A stretch of 64,000 nt of DNA from Planctomycetales bacterium (GTDB lineage: Bacteria > Planctomycetota > Planctomycetia > Planctomycetales > Planctomycetaceae). The stretch lies in NCBI GenBank assembly GCA_028285345.1, contig JANQPT010000011.1:1-64000 (forward strand). Reading direction: 5' to 3'. The notes beneath the pieces are model-generated. The model was not told where the DNA came from, did not search any database, and was given only the letters and a program-made list of their open reading frames with translations. A program made the position numbers and the translations under genes. Shown piece by piece: positions 56,801-64,000 of this stretch (position 1 is its first letter; each line of letters begins with the position of its first letter).

Positions 56801-57383
56801 ACTGAACGTCAAGCAGATCACCCGTTGCGACAATCTGGACGACCTCGTCTCGTACACGTACAAGCCGAACCTGAAGACGCTTGGGCCCCGTTACGGAAAA
56901 CTGTTGGGCGCCATCCGCAAGGAACTGCCGGAATTGGACGGCGAAGTATTGGCGCCGCTGCGCCAAGGAGAATCCGTCAAAGTGACGCTCGGCGGCGAGG
57001 AGATCGAACTGCAGCCCGAAGACGTGATGGTCGGCACCGAGCAAGCCGCAGACTGGGCGGCGGCGGATCAGGATGGTGTGCAAATTGCGATGTCAACGGC
57101 GCTCACGCCCGAGTTGCTGCAAGAGGGAATGGGCCGCGATTTCGTACGTCACGTGCAACAGTTGCGCAAGGAAGCCGACCTCGAAATCGAAGACCGGATT
57201 GAAATCTTCTACAGCTGTAATGACGCGGACGTGCTTGCTGCCATCGAGGCGTGGTCCGACTACATCTGTCGCGAGACGTTGGCGGATCGGCTGGTGTTGG
57301 TCGATACGCCCGCCGAAGATGCCAAACAAGTGACGGTTGGGACCGTGGAGGTGTGGTTGTGGATCCGATTGTGCAAAAACTGA
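53826..57383 (+). CDS. ileS: Isoleucyl-tRNA synthetase
   Basis: The 1185-residue class I synthetase has a Rossmann fold with [24 protein letters not shown]. The HIGH-type motif is HHAW here, close to the HHxx form of IleRS type 2 enzymes. A CP1 editing domain follows ([22 protein letters not shown], then [20 protein letters not shown]), then the second ATP motif as PMHKSDG rather than KMSKS, followed by [13 protein letters not shown], and an anticodon-binding region. [17 protein letters not shown] is typical. It charges tRNA-Ile and edits valine. Length fits type 2 IleRS (about 1050-1200). A HAD phosphatase gene begins just after it. Confidence 0.93.
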   Translation: MFEKVSADAEFISGEHEVLKFWESAQIFDKLRRQNAGKPAWSFLDGPITANNPMGVHHAWGRTYKDAYQRYHAMNGRELRYQNGFDCQGLWVEIEVERELGFTTKDSIEELGIDKFSNACKQRVLKYAARQTEQSVRLGYWMDWDNPDVLRTLAENIGSDEPVTITTPSGETATGPAHELVGRLGCPEWGGSYFTFSTENNETIWTFLKKCFERGKVYRGYDVMPWSGRAGCAYSQMEVADGRKLSVHKSVFVRLPLRERKDEYLLVWTTTPWTLTSNVAAAVNPELEYVRLKSKRDGSVYYFANENLDFQRLAREFKEGFGRPEWEWPKDVPKLKSIGQIFKEQGGFEIDGTITGAEMVGWQYDGPFDDLPAQQQPGGVPEDPALLEESGSSCHRVIDGGRDSKGKPNVVAGEGTGIVHIAPGCGDIDHKLGEEHGLVGIAPLEEAGRFIDGFGDFTGRRASDPETAELVFEKLREKHMLVAVESYPHIYPHCWRTGDELVFRLVDEWFINMDWRDEIKAVTEQIRWLPDTIEGKERELEWLTNMRDWMISKKRFWGLALPIWVDEETGDFEVIGSLAELKERAVEGWDEFEGHTPHRPWIDRVKIKNPKSGNLMSRIPDVGNPWLDAGIVSFSTMHYNSNRDEWQKWYPADFVTECFPGQFRNWFYALLSMATMMDNSPPFKNLLGHRLVMNEEGKPMHKSDGTAIWFEEAAEQVGVDTMRWMFLGQNPAQDLRFGHRNPDKKVTLPTADGPVDQTAEGIPTCAVESAPADETRRQILITLWNTYTFFVNYARLDEFDTNAATVPVAERPEIDRWVLANLHALIQTANAEMQEYNVAGFLREAARFIDDLSNWYIRRNRRRFWRSKDAGDRDKLAAYQTLYEVLITLTKLLAPVIPFLTERLYQNLVTNVDKSSPESVHLCDYPQVDEALLDPELSRRMALAQLVVNLGHGLREKTSLRVRQPLAELRFASANQDDAAAIENLSDVIQEELNVKQITRCDNLDDLVSYTYKPNLKTLGPRYGKLLGAIRKELPELDGEVLAPLRQGESVKVTLGGEEIELQPEDVMVGTEQAADWAAADQDGVQIAMSTALTPELLQEGMGRDFVRHVQQLRKEADLEIEDRIEIFYSCNDADVLAAIEAWSDYICRETLADRLVLVDTPAEDAKQVTVGTVEVWLWIRLCKN

Positions 57384-57393
57384 GGTGAAACCG

Positions 57394-58416
57394 ATGAGAC
57401 TCCTCCACCCCGTTAAACGCTCCTGCGGACAATTGATCGCACGCGGCTTTTGTCTAATCATATTGGCTTGTTTCTTGACGATGAATCTGCACGCGGCGGA
57501 TCCGCTCCCCTCCTGGAACGACGGACCCGCAAAGCAAGCGATTCTCAAATTCGTCGCAGCGGTCACGGACGAGAACGGCAAACACTTCGTCAAGCCGTCC
57601 GAGCGGATCGCCACCTTTGATAACGACGGCACCCTCTGGGTCGAAAAGCCGATGTATACGCAGGTCGTCTTCGCCGCCGACCGCGTAAAGACGTTGGCGG
57701 CCAAGCATCCGGAGTGGAAGAACACCGCCCCATATCAAGCGGTCATTGAGGAAGGGGCCAAAGGTTTGCTCAAGAGCGGCAAGCAGGGCCTGATGGAAAT
57801 CCTCGCGGCGACGCATTCAGACATCACCGACACACAGTTCAAGCAAATTGTCGCCGACTGGCTAGCCACGCACAAGCATCCTCGTTTCCACCGCTTGTAC
57901 ACCGAGCTCGTTTATCAGCCGCAACTGGAAGTGCTGGCCTATCTGCGGGCCAACGGCTTTAAGACGTTCATCGTCTCCGGCGGCGGAATCGATTTCATGC
58001 GTCCCTGGACGGAACGGGTGTACGGCATTCCGCCGGAGCAAGTGGTCGGCTCGAGCATCCTGACCGAGTATCAAGTCAAAGATGGCAAGCCGGTCATTAT
58101 GCGGCTGCCGAAAATCAACTTCATCGACGACAAGGCGGGCAAGCCGGTCGGCATCAGCCGACATATCGGCCGCCGCCCGATTTTGGCGTTCGGCAATTCC
58201 GACGGCGACCTCGAGATGGTCGAGTACACGACTGCCGGCGACGGCCTTAGGCTGGGGCTGTACGTCCACCACACCGACGCCGTCCGCGAATACGCCTACG
58301 ATCGCAACAGTCTCGTCGGCAAATTCGACAAAGCACTCGATCTGGCACCGAAACGGGGCTGGATCGTCGTGGATATGAAGCGGGAATGGAAGCAAATCTT
58401 CCCCGCCAAGAACTGA
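57394..58416 (+). CDS. Exported HAD-superfamily phosphatase-like protein
   Basis: The ATG at 57394, just downstream of the ileS stop, gives 340 residues; an upstream frame overlapping ileS is ignored. A signal peptide (about 1-34, LIILACFLTMNLHAAD) is followed by the HAD core: motif I TFDNDGTLWVEK (nucleophile Asp), motif II in VSGGG, and motif IV FGNSDGDLEM. It resembles phosphoserine phosphatase-like and nonspecific acid phosphatase HADs. It is probably periplasmic, acting on a phosphate ester. The substrate is unknown. Placement after ileS may be only positional. Confidence 0.82.
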   Translation: MRLLHPVKRSCGQLIARGFCLIILACFLTMNLHAADPLPSWNDGPAKQAILKFVAAVTDENGKHFVKPSERIATFDNDGTLWVEKPMYTQVVFAADRVKTLAAKHPEWKNTAPYQAVIEEGAKGLLKSGKQGLMEILAATHSDITDTQFKQIVADWLATHKHPRFHRLYTELVYQPQLEVLAYLRANGFKTFIVSGGGIDFMRPWTERVYGIPPEQVVGSSILTEYQVKDGKPVIMRLPKINFIDDKAGKPVGISRHIGRRPILAFGNSDGDLEMVEYTTAGDGLRLGLYVHHTDAVREYAYDRNSLVGKFDKALDLAPKRGWIVVDMKREWKQIFPAKN

Positions 58417-58516
58417 CCGCCACGCTGGTTAACCGTCTCGTGCTACCGCGCGAGTAGCCGTCGGTTTGTAAAACGCGGCAGAGAGCGGACCACCGAGCGA
58501 TACTGAAGCGAGCAAG

Positions 58517-58590
58517 TACCCCCGAGTGGATTCGAACCACTAACCTTCGGCTTCGGAGGCCGACGCTCTATCCAATTGAGCTACGGGGGC
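58517..58590 (-). tRNA. tRNA-Arg (anticodon CCG)
   Basis: The minus-strand sequence folds as a full cloverleaf. The acceptor GCCCCCG (58590-58584) pairs with CGGGGGT; a D arm (AGCTCAATTGGATAGAGC), anticodon stem TCGGC/GCCGA with loop CTCCGAA and a T arm with TTCGAAT follow. The anticodon CCG reads CGG (Arg). The G1-U72 pair at the acceptor is unusual but tolerated. No CCA is encoded. It lies between the HAD phosphatase and the transporter gene, opposite to both. Confidence 0.92.
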
Positions 58591-58794
58591 GGATCCGCTT
58601 GCGGTCGGAAGTGTAACCGCCATCTCCCACGTCGTCAACAACGTGGCCGTCGCGCGCTTCGCGGTTTCGATAGAGTGACGCTGTTCACGCAATTTGGTTC
58701 GCGTCTGCAACGTAGTTGCGGCAGGCGGCCACCTTGTGTTACGGTCGCGACCAAAGAACTAACGCGACCAACACCAGACCGCGCGAGGAGCAGC

Positions 58795-60135
58795 ATGTCG
58801 CACGAAACATCCGCATCGGCGCCTTCCGGCGGTGTTCAAGCGACGCCGGTGCTGCCGACGACGTTCAGCCAATACCTCCGCTCGATGGGACCGGGCATCA
58901 TTGTCGTCCTGACATGGTTGGGTGCGGGCGACATCGTCGAATGCGGCGTCTGGGGCGGGAACTATGGTTACGCCCTGATGTGGCTGCTGGTGATTGCGTT
59001 GGTGATGCGATTTCTGTTCGTGTCGCTGATTGCCAAATACCAACTCTGCAATCAACACGGCGAGGGAGTCCTGGACGGCTTGGCCCGCTTGCATCCCTGG
59101 TACGCGCCATTCCTGCTGGTCGTCGCCATCCTGATGGGACACATCTACGGATCCTACATGGTCGTCGGCATCGGCACCGTCGGTGTGGAACTGAGCGGAT
59201 ATGGAACGAAGCTCGGCTGGGCCACCGCTTGGAGTCTTGCCGCTTTATTGCTCGTCTTCTTGCAGGTCTACGCCTCACTGGAAGTCGTGTTCAAGTTCAT
59301 GCTCGCGCTCTTGGCCGCCTCGCTGATCGGCCTGGCAATCTGGGTGCGGCCCGATCCGTTGGCGATTCTGAAAGGAACGTTCGCCTTCGAATTGCCCGAA
59401 CAACGCGGCGCATTCAATCCTCTGTTAATCGCCGTCGGCATGATGGGCGCCATCGGCGGTTCGCTGATGAATTTGGCGTATCCCTATTTCTTGGAAGAAA
59501 AAGGCTGGAAAGGTCCGCGGTTCCGCCGCCTGCAAATGTACGACTTCTTGCTCGCGATTATCGTGATGATCGTGCTCGATCTGGCAATCTGGACGGTCGG
59601 GGCAGAGGTGATTCACGGCACCGGAAAAACGATCAAGGATCTGAATGATCTCTCCGGCCTGTTGGGCAACGTGATGGGCGACGGAGGACAGATTCTGTTC
59701 TATCTCGGCGTGTTTGCAGCCGTCTTCACTTCGCTGGTCGGTCACGCATTGGGTCTGAGTTCGATGGCGGCCCACAGTTATCTCCGCATGCGAGCCGGCA
59801 CCGCGCCGCTTTCGCGCGACTACCGGACGCATCCGCTCTACCGGTTCGTAGTCGTCTGGATCTTGATCTCTCCCCTCCCATGGGCACTCGAGGGCATGCC
59901 CGATTTCGTCCATTTGACGTTGATTACCAACAGTCTGCAGGTCGTGCTGATCCCAATTCTCGCCGGCGGCTTGTGGTGGATTACCGCCGACAGCCGCCTC
60001 ATCGGCGCGGAATACCGCAATCGCTGGTGGGAAAACCTCGTCATGGGACTCGTCTTCAGCCTCTCCCTCTGGGGAGCATGGGGCGCGGTGCAGAGCGTAA
60101 CCGCGGAAGTCGCAAAACTTCTGATGTCGCGTTAA
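58795..60135 (+). CDS. Nramp-related membrane transporter lacking canonical metal motifs
   Basis: The ATG at 58795 has GAGGAG close upstream; the frame opens earlier in non-coding text. The 446-residue protein has about eleven hydrophobic segments and starts SMGPGIIVVLTWLGAGDIVECG, as Nramp/MntH family proteins do (GPGxxxxxxxxxPGN). But the metal motif DPGN is replaced by GAGDIVE, and the TM6 region reads MMGAIGGSLMNLAYP instead of A-x-x-MPH. It is thus an Nramp-fold protein that may carry another ion, like the Nramp-related magnesium transporters. Metal identity cannot be read. Inner membrane. Confidence 0.8.
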   Translation: MSHETSASAPSGGVQATPVLPTTFSQYLRSMGPGIIVVLTWLGAGDIVECGVWGGNYGYALMWLLVIALVMRFLFVSLIAKYQLCNQHGEGVLDGLARLHPWYAPFLLVVAILMGHIYGSYMVVGIGTVGVELSGYGTKLGWATAWSLAALLLVFLQVYASLEVVFKFMLALLAASLIGLAIWVRPDPLAILKGTFAFELPEQRGAFNPLLIAVGMMGAIGGSLMNLAYPYFLEEKGWKGPRFRRLQMYDFLLAIIVMIVLDLAIWTVGAEVIHGTGKTIKDLNDLSGLLGNVMGDGGQILFYLGVFAAVFTSLVGHALGLSSMAAHSYLRMRAGTAPLSRDYRTHPLYRFVVVWILISPLPWALEGMPDFVHLTLITNSLQVVLIPILAGGLWWITADSRLIGAEYRNRWWENLVMGLVFSLSLWGAWGAVQSVTAEVAKLLMSR

Positions 60136-60290
60136 TTCATCCGGTCCTCATGTGGATGATTCCGCAGTGGACTCGAACTTCCACAGAATCGATGCGTTAG
60201 CCTTTCCACATATGCCGGCTTTCCCTAGTATGGGATCTCCAATACAGAATCGATCAAAACCGAAAAGCGAACCGAAGGAGAATCAGACGG

Positions 60291-60902
60291 ATGGCGGAGC
60301 AAAAGGCGACAAATGTACATTGGCACGATCACTCGGTCACCAAAGATGAGCGTTGCCAACTGAACGGACACAGTGGAGCAGTCCTCTGGTTTACCGGACT
60401 CAGCGGCAGCGGCAAAAGCACGATCGCCAACACGGTCGACCACAAACTCCACGCCACAGGCAAGCGGACATTCGTGCTTGACGGCGACAATATTCGTATG
60501 GGACTAAATAAGAACCTCGGATTCTCCGCCGACGATCGCGCCGAGAACATTCGCCGCATCGGTGAAGTCGCCAAGCTGTTCTGCAGTGCCGGAATCATCA
60601 CCACCACCGCATTTATCTCTCCCTACCGAGCCGACCGCGACGCCGTACGGGCTCTGCTGGAAGACGGGGAATTCGTCGAAATCCTTGTCGATGCTCCGCT
60701 GGAAGTGTGCGAGTCCCGCGACCCAAAGGGGCTGTACAAAAAGGCCCGCGCGGGCGAGATCAAGGGCTTCACGGGAATCGACGATCCCTATGAAGCACCG
60801 GAAAAACCGGAGTTGGTACTCGATTCGGGCAACAAGGGGATCGACGATTTGGCGGATGAAGTGATCGCCTATTTGGAGACTCACGGGATTCTCAACCTGT
60901 AG
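60291..60902 (+). CDS. cysC: Adenylylsulfate (APS) kinase
   Basis: The 203-residue kinase has the P-loop [17 protein letters not shown], the APS-binding LDGDNIRMGLNKNLGFSADDRAENIRRIGEV, the conserved FISPYRADRDAVR, and ENPD-like text (RDPKGLYKKARAGEIKGFTGIDDPYEAPEKPEL). It phosphorylates APS to PAPS, the sulfate donor, without a sulfurylase fusion. A PAPS-using sulfotransferase lies at 29.4-30.5 kb in the window. It is followed by a strong terminator and then the SGNH hydrolase gene. Cytoplasmic. Confidence 0.95.
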   Translation: MAEQKATNVHWHDHSVTKDERCQLNGHSGAVLWFTGLSGSGKSTIANTVDHKLHATGKRTFVLDGDNIRMGLNKNLGFSADDRAENIRRIGEVAKLFCSAGIITTTAFISPYRADRDAVRALLEDGEFVEILVDAPLEVCESRDPKGLYKKARAGEIKGFTGIDDPYEAPEKPELVLDSGNKGIDDLADEVIAYLETHGILNL

Positions 60903-60930
60903 TCGAATAACGCGTCCAAAGTTTGATTTC

Positions 60931-60965
60931 ACCCGCTCCCACGCCAGGGGAGCGGGTTTCTTTTT
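60931..60965 (+). terminator. Rho-independent terminator after cysC
   Basis: A perfect 9-bp stem (CCCGCTCCC, 60932-60940, with GGGAGCGGG, 60948-60956) with a 7-nt loop runs into TTTCTTTTT. It closes cysC and leaves the next gene's ribosome site (GGAG at 60969) immediately after, so that gene needs read-through or a promoter within the terminator region. Confidence 0.85.
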
Positions 60966-60979
60966 ATTGGAGCCGGTCC

Positions 60980-61708
60980 ATGCGGCAGTCTTTAGTAATC
61001 GTTCTCATTCTGTTCACGGCTTTGGGACTTGCAGTCGGCGTTTCAAAGTCGGCAGATGACGTGATTCGTATCGTCACACTGGGCGATTCCATCACAAAGG
61101 GCGTTCGAAAGGGCGTTAAGCCGGACGAGACATTCGCATCGCTGTTGCAAGCCTCGCTAAAGAAAAAAGGAATGAATGTCGAGGTCAAGAACGTCGGCAT
61201 TGGCGGGGAGCGGACCGATCAGGCGCTCAAACGGCTCGACGATGTCATCGCCCTAAAGCCGCGGGTCGTCACCGTGATGTACGGCACCAATGACAGTTAC
61301 GTCGATGCCGGCAAGAACCGCTCGCGAATCACCGCAGACGAATATCGTCAGAACCTGGAGAAAATCGCCAAGCGGCTCAAAGCCGCCGGCATTCAACCGA
61401 TCTTCATGACCGAACCCCGATGGGGCAAAGCGGCACGTGACAACGGCGCCGGAGAGCATCCCAACCAGCGGCTGGAACAATATATGGTCGCCTGCCGCAA
61501 GGCCGCCCGCCAACTCAAAATTCCGCTGGTCGATCACTTTGAAATCTGGACGACCAAGGAATCGGAGGGGGCGGACATCGGACGTTGGACCACCGATCAA
61601 TGCCATCCGAATCCCCAGGGACATCGCCGGTTGAGCGAGGCATTGGTTCCGGTCGTGGAAAAGTCACTCGAACCAGATTCAACGTCGGAAACGCAAGATC
61701 AGAAATGA
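60980..61708 (+). CDS. Exported SGNH/GDSL hydrolase
   Basis: The ATG at 60980 is fixed by GGAG 7 nt upstream and a signal peptide that follows (about 1-24); the frame runs longer upstream in the terminator. The 242-residue protein has the SGNH blocks: VTLGDSITKG (catalytic Ser), VGIGGERTDQAL (Gly), YGTNDSYVDAG (Asn) and DQCHPNPQGHRRL (Asp and His). These lipase/esterase-type enzymes remove acyl or acetyl groups, often from polysaccharides. Substrate unknown; a surface carbohydrate esterase is plausible given the neighbourhood, but this is inference. Confidence 0.88.
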   Translation: MRQSLVIVLILFTALGLAVGVSKSADDVIRIVTLGDSITKGVRKGVKPDETFASLLQASLKKKGMNVEVKNVGIGGERTDQALKRLDDVIALKPRVVTVMYGTNDSYVDAGKNRSRITADEYRQNLEKIAKRLKAAGIQPIFMTEPRWGKAARDNGAGEHPNQRLEQYMVACRKAARQLKIPLVDHFEIWTTKESEGADIGRWTTDQCHPNPQGHRRLSEALVPVVEKSLEPDSTSETQDQK

Positions 61709-61744
61709 CGCCGCCGATCGAAGGCGCGTCAGAGGGTTTTGAAA

Positions 61745-62674
61745 CTACTTGGAACCGTCCGCTGCAATTTGGTCCCGGCCCTGTTGCACGATATCCATCT
61801 CGACCAGGCGGCTCCAGGCGGCCAAGAGACGCTTCACGATCGGCCCCACCTGCCCGTCCCCGACCGGCAATCCGTTGAACCTGGTCGCAGGCATAATGCA
61901 GTAGGGAGTGCTCGTAAAGAAGATTTCATCGGCCGTATACAGGTCGTAAACCTGCAGGTCCATTTCGCGCACGGCGATTCCTTCCGTCGCGGCCAACTCA
62001 AAAATCGTCTCGCGGCTGACTCCCGAGAGTGCGTTCGCGGTCGTCGGGGTGCGGATCTCTCCCTCGCTCACGAGAAACACATTCGCCCCTTTGTTCTCGG
62101 CCACATTCCCATAAATGTCGAGCAAGATCCCTTGTGCCTGCGGATCAACAAGTTTGACCTCCGCCTCGGCAAGCGTGTAAGCCATCCGGCTCCGATTCTT
62201 CACCCGCGGATCGAGTGCTTGCGACGGCACCGCCCGGCTCATCGCCGTCACGGCATGGCAGCCGTCGGTGTAAAACTGTGCCCAGTCGCGGAGGTTGAGA
62301 AACATCGTGAAGATCATCACCGTCGCCGGCGAGAGTTGCTTCGTTGGATCCGCCCCCGCCATTGACTGCCCCCGCGAGATGTTGTGCACCAGCCAGCAAT
62401 CGTCTCCCTCCCCCAACAACGGAAGATTCGCCTCCAGGACTTCCAGCGAAATCCCCAGCATCTCCTCCGGCGTGTGACCCGCATCGATGCGGGTTACTTT
62501 GAGAGACTTGTACAAACGCTCGATATGCCGCTCCAGTTTGAACGGCTGGTGGCGAAACGTCCGCGTCGATTCGGTGACCGTATCGCCCAGCATCACCGCG
62601 CTGTCGAAAATCGAAATCTTCGCGTCCTGCTCCGGAACCATCTTGCCGGAAATGTAAACTTGTCGTGCGGACAT
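61745..62674 (-). CDS. Class IV aminotransferase (IlvE/Dat-like)
   Basis: The start at 62674 has GGAG 6 nt before it; an ATG 12 bases upstream is an alternative. The 309-residue PLP enzyme has VYISGKMVPEQDAKISIFD (family start), GDTVTESTRTF, RVKNRSRMAYTLAEAEV (the Lys here is the Schiff-base residue) and GNVAENKGANVFLV, where the usual form is (E)GxxSNxF, so one helix contact differs. It resembles branched-chain, D-amino acid and aminodeoxychorismate lyase enzymes. IlvE-type is most likely, but the specific reaction cannot be decided from the motifs. Cytoplasmic. Confidence 0.85.
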   Translation of the reverse strand: MSARQVYISGKMVPEQDAKISIFDSAVMLGDTVTESTRTFRHQPFKLERHIERLYKSLKVTRIDAGHTPEEMLGISLEVLEANLPLLGEGDDCWLVHNISRGQSMAGADPTKQLSPATVMIFTMFLNLRDWAQFYTDGCHAVTAMSRAVPSQALDPRVKNRSRMAYTLAEAEVKLVDPQAQGILLDIYGNVAENKGANVFLVSEGEIRTPTTANALSGVSRETIFELAATEGIAVREMDLQVYDLYTADEIFFTSTPYCIMPATRFNGLPVGDGQVGPIVKRLLAAWSRLVEMDIVQQGRDQIAADGSK

Positions 62675-62814
62675 TGGTTGCTCCATTGAGCGTCTATTGC
62701 TTCGTCAAATTTCAATGTAGCCGAACTCGTGAGAGTTCGGACACTCGCCTCAACAGATTGAGTATTCAGAAGTCTCACAACTTCTGCGACCCAGTTTGTG
62801 GATCGAGCATTGCA

Positions 62815-64000
62815 CTAATGATCGCTCAGTATTTCTCCGGATGGACCTGCAGAACCAACCAGCGCCCGCCAAAACCGTCCCCACGGCTGCGTGCGCGTCT
62901 GGTAGATTTTCAAATATTCACGATGTTTCGCCGTCAGCGGATACTCTTCATCGACCCGATACGGATATCCACTCATCTTACCAAACGGCAGCGGCTCGAC
63001 ATCCTGTCCGTATGCCGTATTCAGATTCGCATCTTTATCCCACCCGACGTTATGCAGTAGAAAGTCCCGTTTCCAGCCGGGCGGCAACGGCTCATGGGGG
63101 ACCTCAAACTTCAGGGTCATCTCGTCACCCGCACCGATGATCGCCATGCAATCGTCGGTTTCGGTCAGCAGGTCCCGAACATCGCCGTATCGTGTGAAGT
63201 TCCCCCGCATCGGCGGCCAAGCAAAATCCTTCTGCAGCCGTTCATACACATATCGATCGGGACCGTGATGTGCGGGATGCTCGATCGCCGAGTAGCCGCG
63301 ATAATGCAAATCGGCGGCCCGCAGCTTCAACGTGCGCGTCTCGATCTCCACCTCCGGGTCGTCGACTGTGAAGAATGCCTCGTCCCAATACAATTCCATG
63401 TTACTCACCAGACGCAGCCGGTAATCATCGCACAGGAAGGCCTCCGAGATGTCGATCGCAATCGTCTTTGTCTTGCCGCCCGGAAACCCGGTGTAGGGAA
63501 TGGTCTGTTTCCAATTCCCTTGCTCGTCCGGAACCCACAGCGAAGGCGGCTGCGGCGACGGCAACTGGGCGTCGCGATCCAATCGCAGATTGAGCGACGT
63601 GTCCGTGGGATAGATCCAGCCAGTCAAAAACAGCGTGATCTGCTTCGCGCCCGACAGATCGCCCAAATCCAGCTCCAAATAGTGCTCTTCGACCAAGCCC
63701 TGTTTGATCCGGCGCTCAAATGTTTTGCTGTAGCGCTCGTCACGGCTCGCTAGCTCCGGCAGCAAATCGTTGCCCGCTCGATCGCGTGCGGCAACGGGAA
63801 CCCGCCGGCTGGAGACCGTATGAATCTTGTACTCAGCAATCGCCGCCGGGCCGACCTTTTCATTCGAATAGATATCCACGTCGGCAGGATGATCGACGGC
63901 GATCAGGCTAATCAAGTCAAAGTATGCCGCCTCCCACAATTCCTCGGTGACCTGCAATTGGTAGGTTCCGTCGCGCGGCTGAAGTTGCTCGCCGTCGATC
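62815..64000 (-). CDS. C-terminal part of large exported protein (CRTAC1-like), partial
   Basis: The frame is open to the right window edge; text before the in-frame TTG at 63957 also reads as protein (DGEQLQPRDGTYQLQVTEELWE), so the gene continues beyond 64000 and the TTG is not its start. Visible text includes ELWEAAYFDLISLIAVDHP, HPADVDIYSNEKVGP and a beta-rich C-terminal domain with LFLTGWIYPTDTSLN and LHNVGWDKDANLNTAYGQDVEPLPFG, seen at the end of large planctomycete FG-GAP/CRTAC1-type proteins. Substrate and function are unknown. The N-terminus is needed to name the family with certainty. Confidence 0.6.
   Translation of the reverse strand, partial: IDGEQLQPRDGTYQLQVTEELWEAAYFDLISLIAVDHPADVDIYSNEKVGPAAIAEYKIHTVSSRRVPVAARDRAGNDLLPELASRDERYSKTFERRIKQGLVEEHYLELDLGDLSGAKQITLFLTGWIYPTDTSLNLRLDRDAQLPSPQPPSLWVPDEQGNWKQTIPYTGFPGGKTKTIAIDISEAFLCDDYRLRLVSNMELYWDEAFFTVDDPEVEIETRTLKLRAADLHYRGYSAIEHPAHHGPDRYVYERLQKDFAWPPMRGNFTRYGDVRDLLTETDDCMAIIGAGDEMTLKFEVPHEPLPPGWKRDFLLHNVGWDKDANLNTAYGQDVEPLPFGKMSGYPYRVDEEYPLTAKHREYLKIYQTRTQPWGRFWRALVGSAGPSGEILSDH

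Overview
The window looks like chromosomal DNA from a planctomycete (Planctomycetota, probably Planctomycetales). The evidence is the protein repertoire. It includes DUF1549/DUF1553 proteins with haem motifs, two DUF1080 (3-keto-glycoside hydrolase) proteins, a BlaI-M56 regulator/protease pair with a giant extracytoplasmic region, PPC-domain and PQQ-propeller exported proteins, Gfo/Idh/MocA and TIM-barrel sugar isomerase genes, tandem zinc-ribbon membrane proteins and the C-terminus of a large exported protein. Coding is dense on both strands, in short operons, with many GTG/TTG starts. The species cannot be named from the sequence alone.

Left edge (1-880): degraded DNA with an IS3-type orfA remnant, then the 3' part of a tRNA-Leu(CAG) and its terminator. 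This is what the far end of an element integrated in a tRNA gene looks like. Next come an exported PQQ-type propeller (885-2150), a gene-poor gap, and a BlaI repressor followed by a 2347-residue M56 (BlaR1-like) protease. The protease carries a ~508-residue tandem duplication and a C-terminal seven-blade WD40 propeller. After it lie a heparinase II/III-like exported protein and a small membrane protein.

13.8-18.1 kb is a minus-strand sugar catabolism cluster: DUF1080, Gfo/Idh/MocA dehydrogenase, TIM-barrel isomerase and a cupin/phosphomannose-isomerase-like protein. Divergent from it is a PPC-domain protein plus DUF1549/DUF1553 cytochrome-like pair with a good promoter. 23.4-35.7 kb holds putA, argJ, three tandem zinc-ribbon membrane proteins, a sulfotransferase, a second DUF1080 protein, two CBM9-like exported paralogues flanking a CehA/McbA-type metallohydrolase, and a hypothetical gene.

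36-41 kb carries the chaperones clpB and dnaK on the minus strand, with a degenerate CIRCE-like site before dnaK. 41.8-47.1 kb is a plus-strand housekeeping run: pheA with a lysine-rich extension, tpiA, secG, a yicC-type RNase gene, gmk, rpoZ and coaC. 47.1-49.4 kb is a MerA-like reductase overlapping a TVP38/TMEM64 membrane protein. Then follow cheX, a STAS protein, an extremely acidic small protein, a TPR protein, purine nucleoside phosphorylase, ileS, a HAD phosphatase, tRNA-Arg(CCG), an Nramp-related transporter, cysC, an SGNH hydrolase, a class IV aminotransferase and a gene cut by the right edge.

The least ordinary elements are the BlaI/M56-propeller system, the tRNA-Leu scar, the hyperacidic protein, the histone-like tail on PheA and the zinc-ribbon paralogue array. 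All functional calls come from reading motifs by eye; no database search was run.
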